The notes below the pieces were generated by a model. It made no database searches. It saw only the letters and a program-made list of their open reading frames with translations, and had not been told where the DNA came from. 64,000 nt of DNA from Hahella sp. CCB-MM4 (lineage in GTDB: Bacteria; Pseudomonadota; Gammaproteobacteria; Pseudomonadales; Oleiphilaceae). The translations under genes were made by a program, and so were the position numbers. Positions within the stretch are counted from its first letter, which is position 1. Every line of letters begins with the position of its first letter. Where the stretch lies: contig NZ_MRYI01000008.1 in the NCBI RefSeq assembly GCF_002260525.1, positions 124,001-188,000 of the forward strand. Reading direction: 5' to 3'. This document shows positions 47,218 to 54,726 of the stretch, one piece after another.

Positions 47218-47454
47218 GCCGATATTTCTCCCGTTTTTCTTCACTCAATTGTGGCTTCAGGTGCCTGATGATGGCTGGGTTTGATACCCGGCTCATTCAA
47301 ATCCATCGTTTATAGATATTCAGCGAGAATACAGCAGATAACGTGCCAATTATGAAAATTTATATATATCATTGACTTATGCGTGGGAGGGGACGACGGG
47401 AGGGTTGGCGATGTAAAAAACAGGAAGAAAAGTGACGTAATACGTCAATCGGGC

Positions 47455-47730
47455 TCATAATTTCTGAAGTTGGTCCATGCCCTCACGGAACGAAAGACGA
47501 AGACCGTCCTTTTTCTTCAATTGCCGAAATCTTCGAAGCGCCCAGTAGACCTGGCCGCTATCCCGAAGTTTGCGAACGTCTTCCCAGGTGGTTTTTGAGA
47601 GAGGTTTGAGAATTCCCATACGGATCATTCCAAACTCTACGACTTTGTGAAGGCCGAGATAAGTGACCACGACAACGGTGAAGACAATCAGAAGTGGTAA
47701 TAGAGTGTTGAAAACGCTTGGCTCTTGCAT
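47455..47730 (-). CDS. Hypothetical small membrane protein, 91 residues
   Basis: One hydrophobic helix lies at residues 9-27 (TLLPLLIVFTVVVVTYLGL), followed by a basic cytoplasmic part with WEDVRKLRDSGQVYWALRRF and a final charged helix. The layout suggests a single-span inner-membrane protein with a cytosolic tail. The family is not recognised. The ribosome site before ATG 47730 is poor. It stands alone. Confidence 0.6.
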   Translation of the reverse strand: MQEPSVFNTLLPLLIVFTVVVVTYLGLHKVVEFGMIRMGILKPLSKTTWEDVRKLRDSGQVYWALRRFRQLKKKDGLRLSFREGMDQLQKL

Positions 47731-47982
47731 GCAGTATCACAGTTTTGAAATCGAATGAGTTTCCGTACAGGATAGTAAAATTTCACCAGGAATCCGAGGC
47801 CAATTTGGATCAGGTCGTCAGACAGATCCTCAGAAAAGCCGTTAAAGATCTCTATCGACCAAGTATCGCCGGGTGGATATCCTCGAAATGATTTCTGATA
47901 ATGAGTCTTTTGGTCAGGGAAGCGGACTCTGACCCCACGTAAGTAATTTTTTAAACCCTGACATTAAGAGAAATAGATTCCT

Positions 47983-48324
47983 GTGAGTACTGATAACACC
48001 ATTGGCAGCGATGATGAGCGCAAGGCCAAGTTGCTGGGAGAAACCTCCCGCATCAATTGGCGAGATCTGGAAATTTTTTATGCCAAAGGGCAGGTTGTGG
48101 AGGTTCAGCCGGAACTGGATTTGATTGAAGTGGCTTTGGCTGTCAGCAAGGATGACAGTGCGGCGGTGGGAGATTGGATGAACCAGCAAAAGGTTGGTCA
48201 GGTTGATCCGGATAAAGCCCGTAGATGGCACGAGGAAAAGCGTGGAGTCTGGGCTGTGGTTGTCGCGCCCTGGGTGTTGGTGCAGGACAAAGAGAGTTCC
48301 TCTTCAATTGATCCTGAATACTGA
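47983..48324 (+). CDS. DUF2288 family protein
   Basis: The 113-residue acidic cytosolic protein has family features TSRINWRDLEIFYAKGQVVEV, LIEVALAVSKDDS and VAPWVLVQDK. The function of the family is unknown. The start is GTG 47983 with AAGAGA upstream. Its last codons (SSIDPEY and stop) form the first unit of the 20-bp repeat that continues to the AlaX start, so both genes are probably on one transcript. Confidence 0.82.
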   Translation: MSTDNTIGSDDERKAKLLGETSRINWRDLEIFYAKGQVVEVQPELDLIEVALAVSKDDSAAVGDWMNQQKVGQVDPDKARRWHEEKRGVWAVVVAPWVLVQDKESSSSIDPEY

Positions 48325-48380
48325 GAATTGGTCCTGAAAACCGAGAATTGATCCTGGAAACCGGGAATTGGTCCTGAAAA
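48301..48380. repeat. 20-bp tandem repeat, four copies, starting inside the upstream gene
   Basis: Exact 20-bp blocks start at 48301, 48321, 48341 and 48361. The consensus is near CCGAGAATTGGTCCTGAAAA, and the first block is coding. The stop codon TGA (48322-48324) of the DUF2288 gene lies in the second block. The array ends at the AlaX ribosome site. Confidence 0.85.
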
Positions 48381-48397
48381 CAAAGAAAGGAGAGGAT

Positions 48398-49105
48398 ATG
48401 ACCCTGGAGTTGTTCAGAGAAGACGGTTATCTCCGTGAAGGAGAGGCAACAATTGTGGCTGTGACGGAGCAGGGCGTTGAGCTGGACAGAACCATCTTTT
48501 ATCCCCTCGGTGGTGGACAGCCAGGGGATACAGGTTATCTGACCGGGCAAAACGGTCAGCAATACCGGGTAGCGGATACCCGTAAAGACCGGGATAGCGG
48601 GCAGCATATTCATTTTCTTGAAAGCGTGGATGGTCTCAATAAAGGCGACAGGGTTTCCATGACGCTGGATTGGGACAAGCGCCATGTTCACATGCGAGTA
48701 CATACCTGTCTGCATTTATTGTGCTCTCTCATTGATGCTCCGGTGACCGGAGGCAACATATCCGGCAATAAGGGGCGACTGGACTTTGATCTGCCGGAAG
48801 CCCCTGACAAAGAGAGCCTGACTGAACAGCTGAACCAATTGATTCAGGCGCAGCATCCGGTTTCCATGCGTTGGATTACCGACGAAGAACTGGATGCACA
48901 GCCGGAACTGGTACGTACTCTATCTGTGCAGCCTCCCCGGGGAACCGGGCGGGTGCGGTTGATTCATGTGGATGCTGTGGACTTGCAGCCCTGTGGGGGC
49001 ACACATGTGGCCAATACTGGTGAGATCGGCCATGTGCAGGTCACCAAAATCGAGAATAAAGGAAAGGGAAACCGCCGGATAATTCTGGAGCTTGCCAGTG
49101 ACTGA
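48398..49105 (+). CDS. alaX: Alanyl-tRNA editing protein AlaX
   Basis: This 235-residue trans-editing enzyme, homologous to the editing domain of AlaRS, hydrolyses Ser- or Gly-tRNA(Ala). FYPLGGGQPGDTG, the zinc-binding VHMRVHTCLHLL and CGGTHVANTGEIG are present. AAAGGAGAG precedes ATG 48398; the frame is open from 48368 but without a site. The following gene may start at GTG 49098, overlapping the AlaX stop by 8 nt. Confidence 0.93.
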   Translation: MTLELFREDGYLREGEATIVAVTEQGVELDRTIFYPLGGGQPGDTGYLTGQNGQQYRVADTRKDRDSGQHIHFLESVDGLNKGDRVSMTLDWDKRHVHMRVHTCLHLLCSLIDAPVTGGNISGNKGRLDFDLPEAPDKESLTEQLNQLIQAQHPVSMRWITDEELDAQPELVRTLSVQPPRGTGRVRLIHVDAVDLQPCGGTHVANTGEIGHVQVTKIENKGKGNRRIILELASD

Positions 49106-50150
49106 TAGTTTGTCCAAAGATGGCGTCGATGGCTTTGAAATTATGGGCCAGCAGAGGTGCAATCACTCTCTATTCGATTTTGCCAAGGCTTTCACAGGTT
49201 TTTTGATGGTACTGATGGTTTCTGCGTGGGGAGGCGTTGCTGAAGCCGAAGGAGTGGAGCCTTACGTGGTGGATGTGATGAAACTCCAGTGTCTGCCTGA
49301 AGGAACGGAAGAGTGTGCCGTGGAGGATACGAGTCCGCCTTATGCCACGCTTTATCGGGCAGGTTCAAAATGTCGCTACACCCGTCCCGACGGCACGGCT
49401 GTTGGAAGTCGCTGGTTTGATCGCTGTGAGGCCGAATTTGTCGGTACCCACGCCAAGGTATGTTCAGTGGGACGGGATGATCGACTGGGGTGTGGGCTGA
49501 TCGACCAGAAAGGGGAAATCGTTGTCCCGCTGGTATATGACGAAATCCGCCATCAGGAAGGATTTACCATCGTTGCCGTAAAGTACCAGGGATTATGGGG
49601 TTATTTCAGTATGGACAGGGAACGGCTGTTATTGACGCCGCAATTTACCGAAGCTTCTGACTTCAGCGAAGGATTGGCCTATGTTCTGCTGGATGTTGAA
49701 GAACCTGAGGAGCGTTCATGGATTATCAATGACCAGGGTCTGAGATTGGCGATGGTGCCCCGTCAGATTGAAGTAAAAGGACGCTTTGTTAATGGGTTGG
49801 CGCCGGCAGTCCTGGACGGGAAGTGGGGTTATGTCAATCAATATGCGGAATGGGCTATTCAACCTCAGTTTTATCAGGTCACGGAATTTTCCGATGGTCT
49901 GGCCAGTGTCAAATATCAAAGTCGGCCGGAGCTATGGTCGGTCATCGATACCAGCGGCGCCGGAATCGTTTTTTTTGAGGGTGGGGCACATAGGCTGGGG
50001 CAAGTTGTTAACCGTCAGGTGCCATTGTCTGTAGCCTGTGAGAAAGGCTTTTCGTCAAGAGTGTTTAAGGCCTGCCATCACTACTGTATCAATCCAGCGG
50101 ACAGCGCCTCCAATTTGTCATGCAGAACGGGTGAAGTACCTGAACAATAA
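49098..50150 (+). CDS. WG-repeat protein, probably exported
   Basis: This protein has an N-terminal signal-like helix (AFTGFLMVLMVSAWGGVAEA). A Cys-rich region follows, then at least three WG-type repeats: GCGLIDQKGEIVVPLVYDEI, GLWGYFSMDRERLLLTPQF with FSEGLAYV, and GKWGYVNQYAEWAIQPQF with FSDGLASV. The C-terminus is again Cys-rich. GTG 49098 has GGAG seven bases upstream and overlaps AlaX. ATG 49143 would give a shorter, classical signal peptide but has no site. It is likely periplasmic; WG repeats form beta structures of unclear role. Confidence 0.8.
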   Translation: MTDSLSKDGVDGFEIMGQQRCNHSLFDFAKAFTGFLMVLMVSAWGGVAEAEGVEPYVVDVMKLQCLPEGTEECAVEDTSPPYATLYRAGSKCRYTRPDGTAVGSRWFDRCEAEFVGTHAKVCSVGRDDRLGCGLIDQKGEIVVPLVYDEIRHQEGFTIVAVKYQGLWGYFSMDRERLLLTPQFTEASDFSEGLAYVLLDVEEPEERSWIINDQGLRLAMVPRQIEVKGRFVNGLAPAVLDGKWGYVNQYAEWAIQPQFYQVTEFSDGLASVKYQSRPELWSVIDTSGAGIVFFEGGAHRLGQVVNRQVPLSVACEKGFSSRVFKACHHYCINPADSASNLSCRTGEVPEQ

Positions 50151-50170
50151 GTGAGCAAATCTCTCAGATT

Positions 50171-50188
50171 CGTAGGATATGTCTTACA
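50171..50188 (+). promoter_or_regulatory. GacA-type upstream activating box
   Basis: CGTAGG-ATATGT-CTTACA matches 10 of 12 defined bases of the GacA box TGTAAG-N6-CTTACA with exact spacing. It lies about 65 bp upstream of the predicted sRNA start. A TAATAT -10-like hexamer lies at 50232-50237. Confidence 0.55.
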
Positions 50189-50240
50189 GGTAATCCAGAG
50201 AAGTAGCCTTTCCCCGGATACTGGAGATCACTAATATATC

Positions 50241-50375
50241 TAACCGTAAGGACAGCGAAATGACGTAAGGATACGATGCACGGAAGCGGCATGGATGAAT
50301 AGAGGGCCATAGGAATTGGCATAAAGGAAGCGTCCTAACACCGGAAAGCACAGTAAGGATACTGTGCTTTTTTTT
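50241..50375 (+). ncRNA. Candidate CsrA/RsmA-sequestering sRNA (RsmY/RsmZ/CsrB type)
   Basis: Within about 110 nt there are eight GGA motifs, at 50250, 50269, 50282, 50293, 50312, 50326, 50343 and 50357. Several sit in predicted loops (CGT-AAGGAT-ACG; GCC-ATAGGAATT-GGC; GC-ATAAAGGAA-GC). The RNA ends in a strong intrinsic terminator whose loop is itself AGGA. Upstream lie a TAATAT -10 and a GacA-type box. The size (about 130 nt) fits RsmY/RsmZ-class RNAs that titrate RsmA/CsrA under Gac control. It occupies the otherwise empty spacer between two convergent genes. The start site is an estimate. Confidence 0.7.
50345..50375 (+). terminator. Intrinsic terminator of the sRNA
   Basis: An 11-bp perfect stem (AAAGCACAGTA / TACTGTGCTTT) with AGGA loop is followed by further T residues to 50375. 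This is a textbook Rho-independent terminator on the plus strand. Confidence 0.9.
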
Positions 50376-50392
50376 GTCTTTTTTCTGGGGTT

Positions 50393-50836
50393 TTATCCGT
50401 CGTTCCCGGCGAGTTGCTGAAGTGCCCGGGTTTTCATCAGGGCAATACCTGCTACCAGAACCCCTATGGCTGTCAGGGTAGCGATTCCGAATCCCGTCCA
50501 GAGATCGTTGAATGCCATAATCACCGCCAGGGTGGCGGCTACCCAAATCCAGTCGGCCCAGACGGTCAGATGAGTAAACCGGCTTCTGAAGCGCTCATTT
50601 GCCGCCAGTAGAAAAAGATCGACAGACCAAATCGCCAATGCAACGCCCAATGCGAAATAGATATTGGCTTGCACTGAGCCCATCAGCCCGGCCACAAGAT
50701 CTGAGAACAGCATCAGGTCAACTGCCAGCAACAGGGATAATGCCCCATCAAACATCAGGATTCTGCTCAAATGATCAGATGGTTTTTCTGATCTCGAAAC
50801 AAGGCTGATTTCCAGTAATTGTCCGCTATTTTTCAT
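50393..50836 (-). CDS. Hypothetical four-span membrane protein
   Basis: This 147-residue protein has a soluble N-terminus of about 25 residues and then four hydrophobic segments: MFDGALSLLLAVDLMLF, YFALGVALAIWSVDLFLL, WIWVAATLAVIMAF and IATLTAIGVLVAGIAL. It is an inner-membrane protein of unknown function; I cannot place it in a named family. It is convergent with the sRNA and divergent from the XRE regulator gene. Confidence 0.75.
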   Translation of the reverse strand: MKNSGQLLEISLVSRSEKPSDHLSRILMFDGALSLLLAVDLMLFSDLVAGLMGSVQANIYFALGVALAIWSVDLFLLAANERFRSRFTHLTVWADWIWVAATLAVIMAFNDLWTGFGIATLTAIGVLVAGIALMKTRALQQLAGNDG

Positions 50837-50956
50837 TTTCAGTTCCTTATATTTGTCTTCTGCTTTGTCTACGACTGTGTTGTCTGTCTACGAATGATTT
50901 GATTGTCACTACTGCTGTGTGCCTATCATCAAACGGCAATACAGGTAGCGGCCGCA

Positions 50957-50973
50957 ATTACCTGTCAGGTAAT
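50957..50973. promoter_or_regulatory. Operator-like palindrome upstream of the XRE regulator
   Basis: ATTACCTG-T-CAGGTAAT is a perfect 17-bp palindrome, with another CAGGTA half-site at 50942-50947. It lies about 95-110 bp upstream of the regulator start, between it and the divergent membrane protein gene. It is a good candidate for autoregulation. Confidence 0.5.
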
Positions 50974-51065
50974 GGAATAGATGACGGTGTTTGAGGTTAA
51001 TATTGGGAAGCCGGAGCAACAGGCGGATGAAGTCAGATCGGTTTTTCTGATAAACGGAGGATCAT

Positions 51066-51860
51066 GTGAGTGCGTTTGGAACTTTATTGCGTGAGATGAG
51101 GGTCGCCCAGCGATTCAGTCAGTTGGATTTTTCGTTGGAATCCAACGTGTCCTCGAAACATATCAGCTTTCTGGAAACGGGAAGATCCATGCCCAGCCAG
51201 CAGATGGTGCTACACCTGGCCCAGGTGCTCGGTGCTGATCTGGCGGGAACCAACCGTCTGCTGTCTGCTGCGGGGTTTAGCCAGGTGTTTACCCAGCAGG
51301 ACCTGTATGCCCCGGAAATGAGAATGGTGAAAGAGGCGCTCGACCATATGTTGGTCTCGCACATGCCTTATCCTGCCATGGTCTTTGACCAGAACTACAA
51401 CCTGGTCAATGGCAATGCGGCCCAGTTTTACCTGATTCAGGCAATGGTGGCACTTGGCGGAAAGATTGCTGAACGCCCTAATGTGCTGCTTGCTTTTCTG
51501 GATGAAAACAGCTTGAAACCTTTTGTGGAAGATTGGGACCAACTGGCCCGCCATATGCTGCAAAGGATTTACCAGGAACACCTTTCCGGACCCTATCGGG
51601 ACAGGGAGAACCTGCTGTTGAAGCAGGCGCTTGAGCTTCCGGGAATTCCATCAGACTGGAAGCAACACCGGGTGGAAAATCTGGATAAACCGGTAGTCTC
51701 ATTCAGTTTGCGCCTTGGAGATACGCGACTGAATATGTTTTCTACGATCGCCACCATTGGTACTCCTTTGGATGTGACGGCTCAGAGCATTCGCATAGAG
51801 CACTTTTTCCCTGCCGATGAACAGACGAAGGATTATTGGATCAGACATTGCAGCCAGTGA
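51066..51860 (+). CDS. XRE-family regulator with MmyB-like ligand-binding domain
   Basis: The 264-residue regulator has an N-terminal XRE helix-turn-helix (about residues 3-62: LLREMRVAQRFSQLDFSLES, SKHISFLETGRSMPS). A longer PAS-like MmyB domain follows, with YPAMVFDQNYNLVNGN and a late LGDTRLNMFSTIATIGTPLD. Such regulators are thought to bind fatty acids or related ligands. GGAGG at 51056-51060 supports GTG 51066. The SCP2 and alcohol dehydrogenase genes follow about 180 bp downstream and are the likely targets, by position only. Confidence 0.88.
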   Translation: MSAFGTLLREMRVAQRFSQLDFSLESNVSSKHISFLETGRSMPSQQMVLHLAQVLGADLAGTNRLLSAAGFSQVFTQQDLYAPEMRMVKEALDHMLVSHMPYPAMVFDQNYNLVNGNAAQFYLIQAMVALGGKIAERPNVLLAFLDENSLKPFVEDWDQLARHMLQRIYQEHLSGPYRDRENLLLKQALELPGIPSDWKQHRVENLDKPVVSFSLRLGDTRLNMFSTIATIGTPLDVTAQSIRIEHFFPADEQTKDYWIRHCSQ

Positions 51861-52042
51861 GAAATGAGTCTCTTGACTCGATGAAATTTAGGGAATAGAG
51901 TAAAAACTCTAATTGCGAGGGTGTCAGTCTTAAACCAGCTCCTTGAGCTTCGGGATCAGTTCCCGGCCGCAATGAATAGAGCAGCAGTACAAAAATCTAT
52001 AAGAATGTGTCTTCAACATCATTGAGAAGGTGTCGGGCGGTT

Positions 52043-52594
52043 ATGTCGTTACAGCAAATCAAGACGTTGGCGATGAGTCAGTCAAAGCGTCTCTATGTCA
52101 CTACCATGATGCAGGTTGTCGGGCGTGCACTGCAGGCGATTTCCGAGCAGGACGAGGAAATTCAGAAAATCTCCAGCGCATTTCCCGAAGGCTTTGTGTT
52201 TTCCATGCAGGTGTTGCCCAACGGGCCCGGATTTGCGCTTCGCAAAACGGCGGACAACAGCCTGGAATTTTTGGACGATATCCCCACTGAAAAACCTGAT
52301 CTCACGATCTATATCAAACACCTGGAACACGCTTTCCGCATTCTGTCATTCCAGGAGAGTACGGCGCAGGCGTTTGCCAACGACCGGATGATTGTGGATG
52401 GAGACATTTCCTTTGCCATACGCATGACCCGGGCTTTGAATCGTCTGGAAGCCTACATTCTGCCCAAACTGGTGGCGGAACTGGCGATCAAGGAATATCC
52501 GCATATTCCTTTGCCGGAAAAGGTGCTTCATGGAGCCAGAATCTATCTGCGCGTGGCCACTAACTTTATCTCGCAACAGGTGAAATTCGCATGA
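52043..52594 (+). CDS. SCP2 sterol-carrier-domain protein
   Basis: The 183-residue protein has an SCP2-like lipid-binding fold: FPEGFVFSMQVLPNGPGFAL, KPDLTIYIKHLEHAFRIL, DRMIVDGDISFAIRMTRALN and a C-terminal extension. SCP2 domains bind long acyl chains or other lipids. The stop overlaps the alcohol dehydrogenase start (ATGA), so the two are translationally coupled. Delivery of a long-chain alcohol or acyl substrate to that enzyme is a reasonable inference. ATG 52043 is preferred over the frame opening at 52007. Confidence 0.82.
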   Translation: MSLQQIKTLAMSQSKRLYVTTMMQVVGRALQAISEQDEEIQKISSAFPEGFVFSMQVLPNGPGFALRKTADNSLEFLDDIPTEKPDLTIYIKHLEHAFRILSFQESTAQAFANDRMIVDGDISFAIRMTRALNRLEAYILPKLVAELAIKEYPHIPLPEKVLHGARIYLRVATNFISQQVKFA

Positions 52595-53784
52595 GTAAAG
52601 GTTTTTATGAATTCTTCTGTCCGGTGAAGGTTATTGCCGGAGAAGCCGCTCTGGAGCACATCCCTTTTGAATTGAGTGCTCTTGGTGCATCCAGGCCCTT
52701 GCTGATTACGGATAAGGGGGTGCGTGGCGCAGGCCTGACAGATTATGTGACAACCGCATGTGACGAAAGCGGAGTTGCGATGGTCGCGGTGTTTGACGAT
52801 GTTCCTCCCGATTCATCAACCGAAGTGGTCAAAGAGATTGCCGAGCTGTATCGCAACAGCGGAGCGGATTCCATTATTGCCGTGGGTGGCGGCTCGGTGA
52901 TTGATACCAGTAAAGGGGTGAATGTCCTGGTATCTGAAGGCGGAGATGATATTGCCAAGTATTCCGGAGCCGGTGTTTTAAAGCGTCCACTTAAGCCGTT
53001 TTTTGTGGTGCCCACTACTGCCGGGACCGGATCTGAAGTTACCTCTGTCGCCATCATTGCCGACAAATCCAAGGGGGTGAAGCTACCTTTCGGATCGCCA
53101 TTTTTATTGCCGAATGCGGCCATTATTGATCCACGTATGACGTTGACGTTGCCTCCGCATATTACCGCTGCCACCGCGATGGATGCCCTGACTCATGCGA
53201 CGGAAGCATTCACCTGCCTGGCGAAGAACCCGCTCAGTGATGCTTACGCGCTATCCGCGATCCGTAAAATCAGCGATAACCTGCTGAACGTGATGGATAA
53301 CCCCAAAGACGTGGAAGGTCGTCTGGAATTGGCCCAGGCGTCTACGATGGCCGGCATTGCATTCTCCAACAGTATGGTAGGGCTGGTTCACTCATTGGGA
53401 CATGCTCTGGGTGCAATCTGTCATTTACCACACGGTTTGTGTATGAGTCTGTTCCTGCCGTATGTACTGGAATATAACCTGTCCAAAGATAAGAGCCGGG
53501 AAGCTTTGTCAGAGCTCCTGTTGCCTTTGGCCGGTGCTGAGGTTTATGCCAGAACCCCTGAAGGACAAAGGGCGGAGAAGGCTATTGAGACCATCAGGGA
53601 TCTTCGTGATGAACTATACGAGCGCTGCAAACTACCGAGAACTCTGGAAGAAACCGGTAAGGTCGGGCGTGATCAACTGGCCAGAATTGCCGATATGGCG
53701 CTGGATGACGGTTCTATCATGTTCAATCCCGCCGAGGCGGACTTTGATGAAGTGCTGAAAGTGCTCAACCTCGCCTGGGGATGA
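52591..53784 (+). CDS. Iron-containing (group III) alcohol dehydrogenase
   Basis: The 397-residue NAD(P)-dependent enzyme carries the coenzyme motif GGGSVIDTSKGVNVL, the VVPTTAGTGSEVTSVAI loop and metal ligands in MDALTHATEAF, GLVHSLGHALGA and HLPHGLCMSL. It oxidises alcohols to aldehydes or the reverse. Coupling to an SCP2 protein and a likely fatty-ligand XRE regulator suggests a medium- or long-chain alcohol substrate. Repeats and a strong terminator follow. Confidence 0.93.
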   Translation: MSKGFYEFFCPVKVIAGEAALEHIPFELSALGASRPLLITDKGVRGAGLTDYVTTACDESGVAMVAVFDDVPPDSSTEVVKEIAELYRNSGADSIIAVGGGSVIDTSKGVNVLVSEGGDDIAKYSGAGVLKRPLKPFFVVPTTAGTGSEVTSVAIIADKSKGVKLPFGSPFLLPNAAIIDPRMTLTLPPHITAATAMDALTHATEAFTCLAKNPLSDAYALSAIRKISDNLLNVMDNPKDVEGRLELAQASTMAGIAFSNSMVGLVHSLGHALGAICHLPHGLCMSLFLPYVLEYNLSKDKSREALSELLLPLAGAEVYARTPEGQRAEKAIETIRDLRDELYERCKLPRTLEETGKVGRDQLARIADMALDDGSIMFNPAEADFDEVLKVLNLAWG

Positions 53785-53800
53785 CCCGGCAGTCACTTTC

Positions 53801-53840
53801 TTTCAAACAGATAACTGTACTTTCAAACGGATAGCCGTAT
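53801..53840. repeat. 20-bp tandem repeat, two copies plus a decayed third
   Basis: Phase-aligned units TTTCAAACAGATAACTGTAC and TTTCAAACGGATAGCCGTAT lie at 53801 and 53821; a decayed copy (GCGAACGGATGACATC) follows near 53852. The tract starts 16 bp after the dehydrogenase stop. Confidence 0.7.
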
Positions 53841-53900
53841 TTTTGTTCCTTGCGAACGGATGACATCTTTTTCGTCTCTTCCATTCAGATGGTTGTGTTA

Positions 53901-53926
53901 GCCCTCCTTCCAGGAGGGCTTTTTTA
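53901..53926 (+). terminator. Intrinsic terminator after the alcohol dehydrogenase
   Basis: An 8-bp perfect stem (GCCCTCCT / AGGAGGGC) with a 3-nt loop is followed by a run of seven T. It is a clear Rho-independent terminator for the SCP2-dehydrogenase transcript. Confidence 0.9.
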
Positions 53927-53940
53927 TTCGTTACGGAGAA

Positions 53941-54003
53941 AGGGAACCTGAACGGCTAAAGGACTTGCCTTTACAACTAAAGGAATTGCCAGAACAGCTA
54001 AAA
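53941..54003. repeat. 21-bp tandem repeat, three copies, containing the exonuclease stop codon
   Basis: CTAAA(A/G) recurs at 53956, 53977 and 53998, a 21-bp period, within units resembling GAACGGCTAAAGGACTTGCC. On the minus strand, the CTA at 53998-54000 is the TAG stop of the exonuclease gene, so unit one includes the end of that gene. Confidence 0.75.
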
Positions 54004-54714
54004 CGTATGTCGGCTTCTGTGAAGCTTGGTGGCAGTGCTGATTCTATCGATAAGTTGTCCCCAGGTATCAATGCCTTCACTGTAAGCCTTTTGCAGACAA
54101 ATCAACGCGAGCTCTGCCGTTGCCATCGCATCACAGGTGGCATGGTGGCGCTCGGAAGCTTCCAGCCCAAAATGTTCCAGCCATGCATCGAGTCCTCGCA
54201 ACTGTTTGCTCAGGTCCGGGAACAGGGCCAGACAAAAATCCGCCACATCGTAGCAGGGTAATCTGGCACTGACCCCCAGCCACTGTTTACTCTCCTTTTC
54301 CAGCATATGTTTATCGAACGGGGCATGAAAAGCGAGCAGGGGAGAACCGGCAGCAAAATCCAGAAAATCCTTAAGACCCTGTTCCGGCGTGGTCCCCTGC
54401 TGCAGTTCCTGAGGGGAAAGTCCATGTATCAGAACATTCTCGTGTTCCAGGTCTACACCGGGGTCAAACACCCGTTCAAAAGATTGCTTGAGGTTGATTT
54501 TCATCTGATCGATTTCAACGGCTCCAATGGCAATCACGCGGTCTTTGCGAATATTCAGTCCGGTGGTTTCCACATCCACCACAACCCATCGAATCTGGTT
54601 CAATATTGTTGATGCCTCTGGAGGAGGCCATTTACTGGTGATGTTTTGCATGCGATTGCCTGATTGTCGGTCCGTGTTGAATTGAAATGCCAGGGGCTGG
54701 AAGTAAGATATCAT
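53998..54714 (-). CDS. DnaQ-like 3'-5' exonuclease
   Basis: The 238-residue DEDDh-family exonuclease resembles the polymerase III epsilon subunit. Exo I is VVVDVETTGLN, Exo II is LLAFHAPFDKHML and Exo III includes ERHHATCDAMATAELAL. It lacks a recognisable polymerase-binding tail. It follows the CBS/nucleotidyltransferase gene by 12 nt and is probably co-transcribed with it, a pairing I recall from many gammaproteobacteria near acetate genes. ATG 54714 is used; ATG 54651 is an alternative start. Confidence 0.88.
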   Translation of the reverse strand: MISYFQPLAFQFNTDRQSGNRMQNITSKWPPPEASTILNQIRWVVVDVETTGLNIRKDRVIAIGAVEIDQMKINLKQSFERVFDPGVDLEHENVLIHGLSPQELQQGTTPEQGLKDFLDFAAGSPLLAFHAPFDKHMLEKESKQWLGVSARLPCYDVADFCLALFPDLSKQLRGLDAWLEHFGLEASERHHATCDAMATAELALICLQKAYSEGIDTWGQLIDRISTATKLHRSRHTF

Positions 54715-54726
54715 GTGCCATCGTGC

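Noticed and set aside
47009-47284. Plus-strand ORFs opposite the 77-residue hypothetical protein
   Set aside because: They lack a ribosome site and lie antisense to a frame that has one.
50184-50546. Minus-strand ORF through the sRNA region
   Set aside because: It overlaps the 3' end of the membrane protein gene in another frame and crosses the terminator; the RNA interpretation explains the region better.
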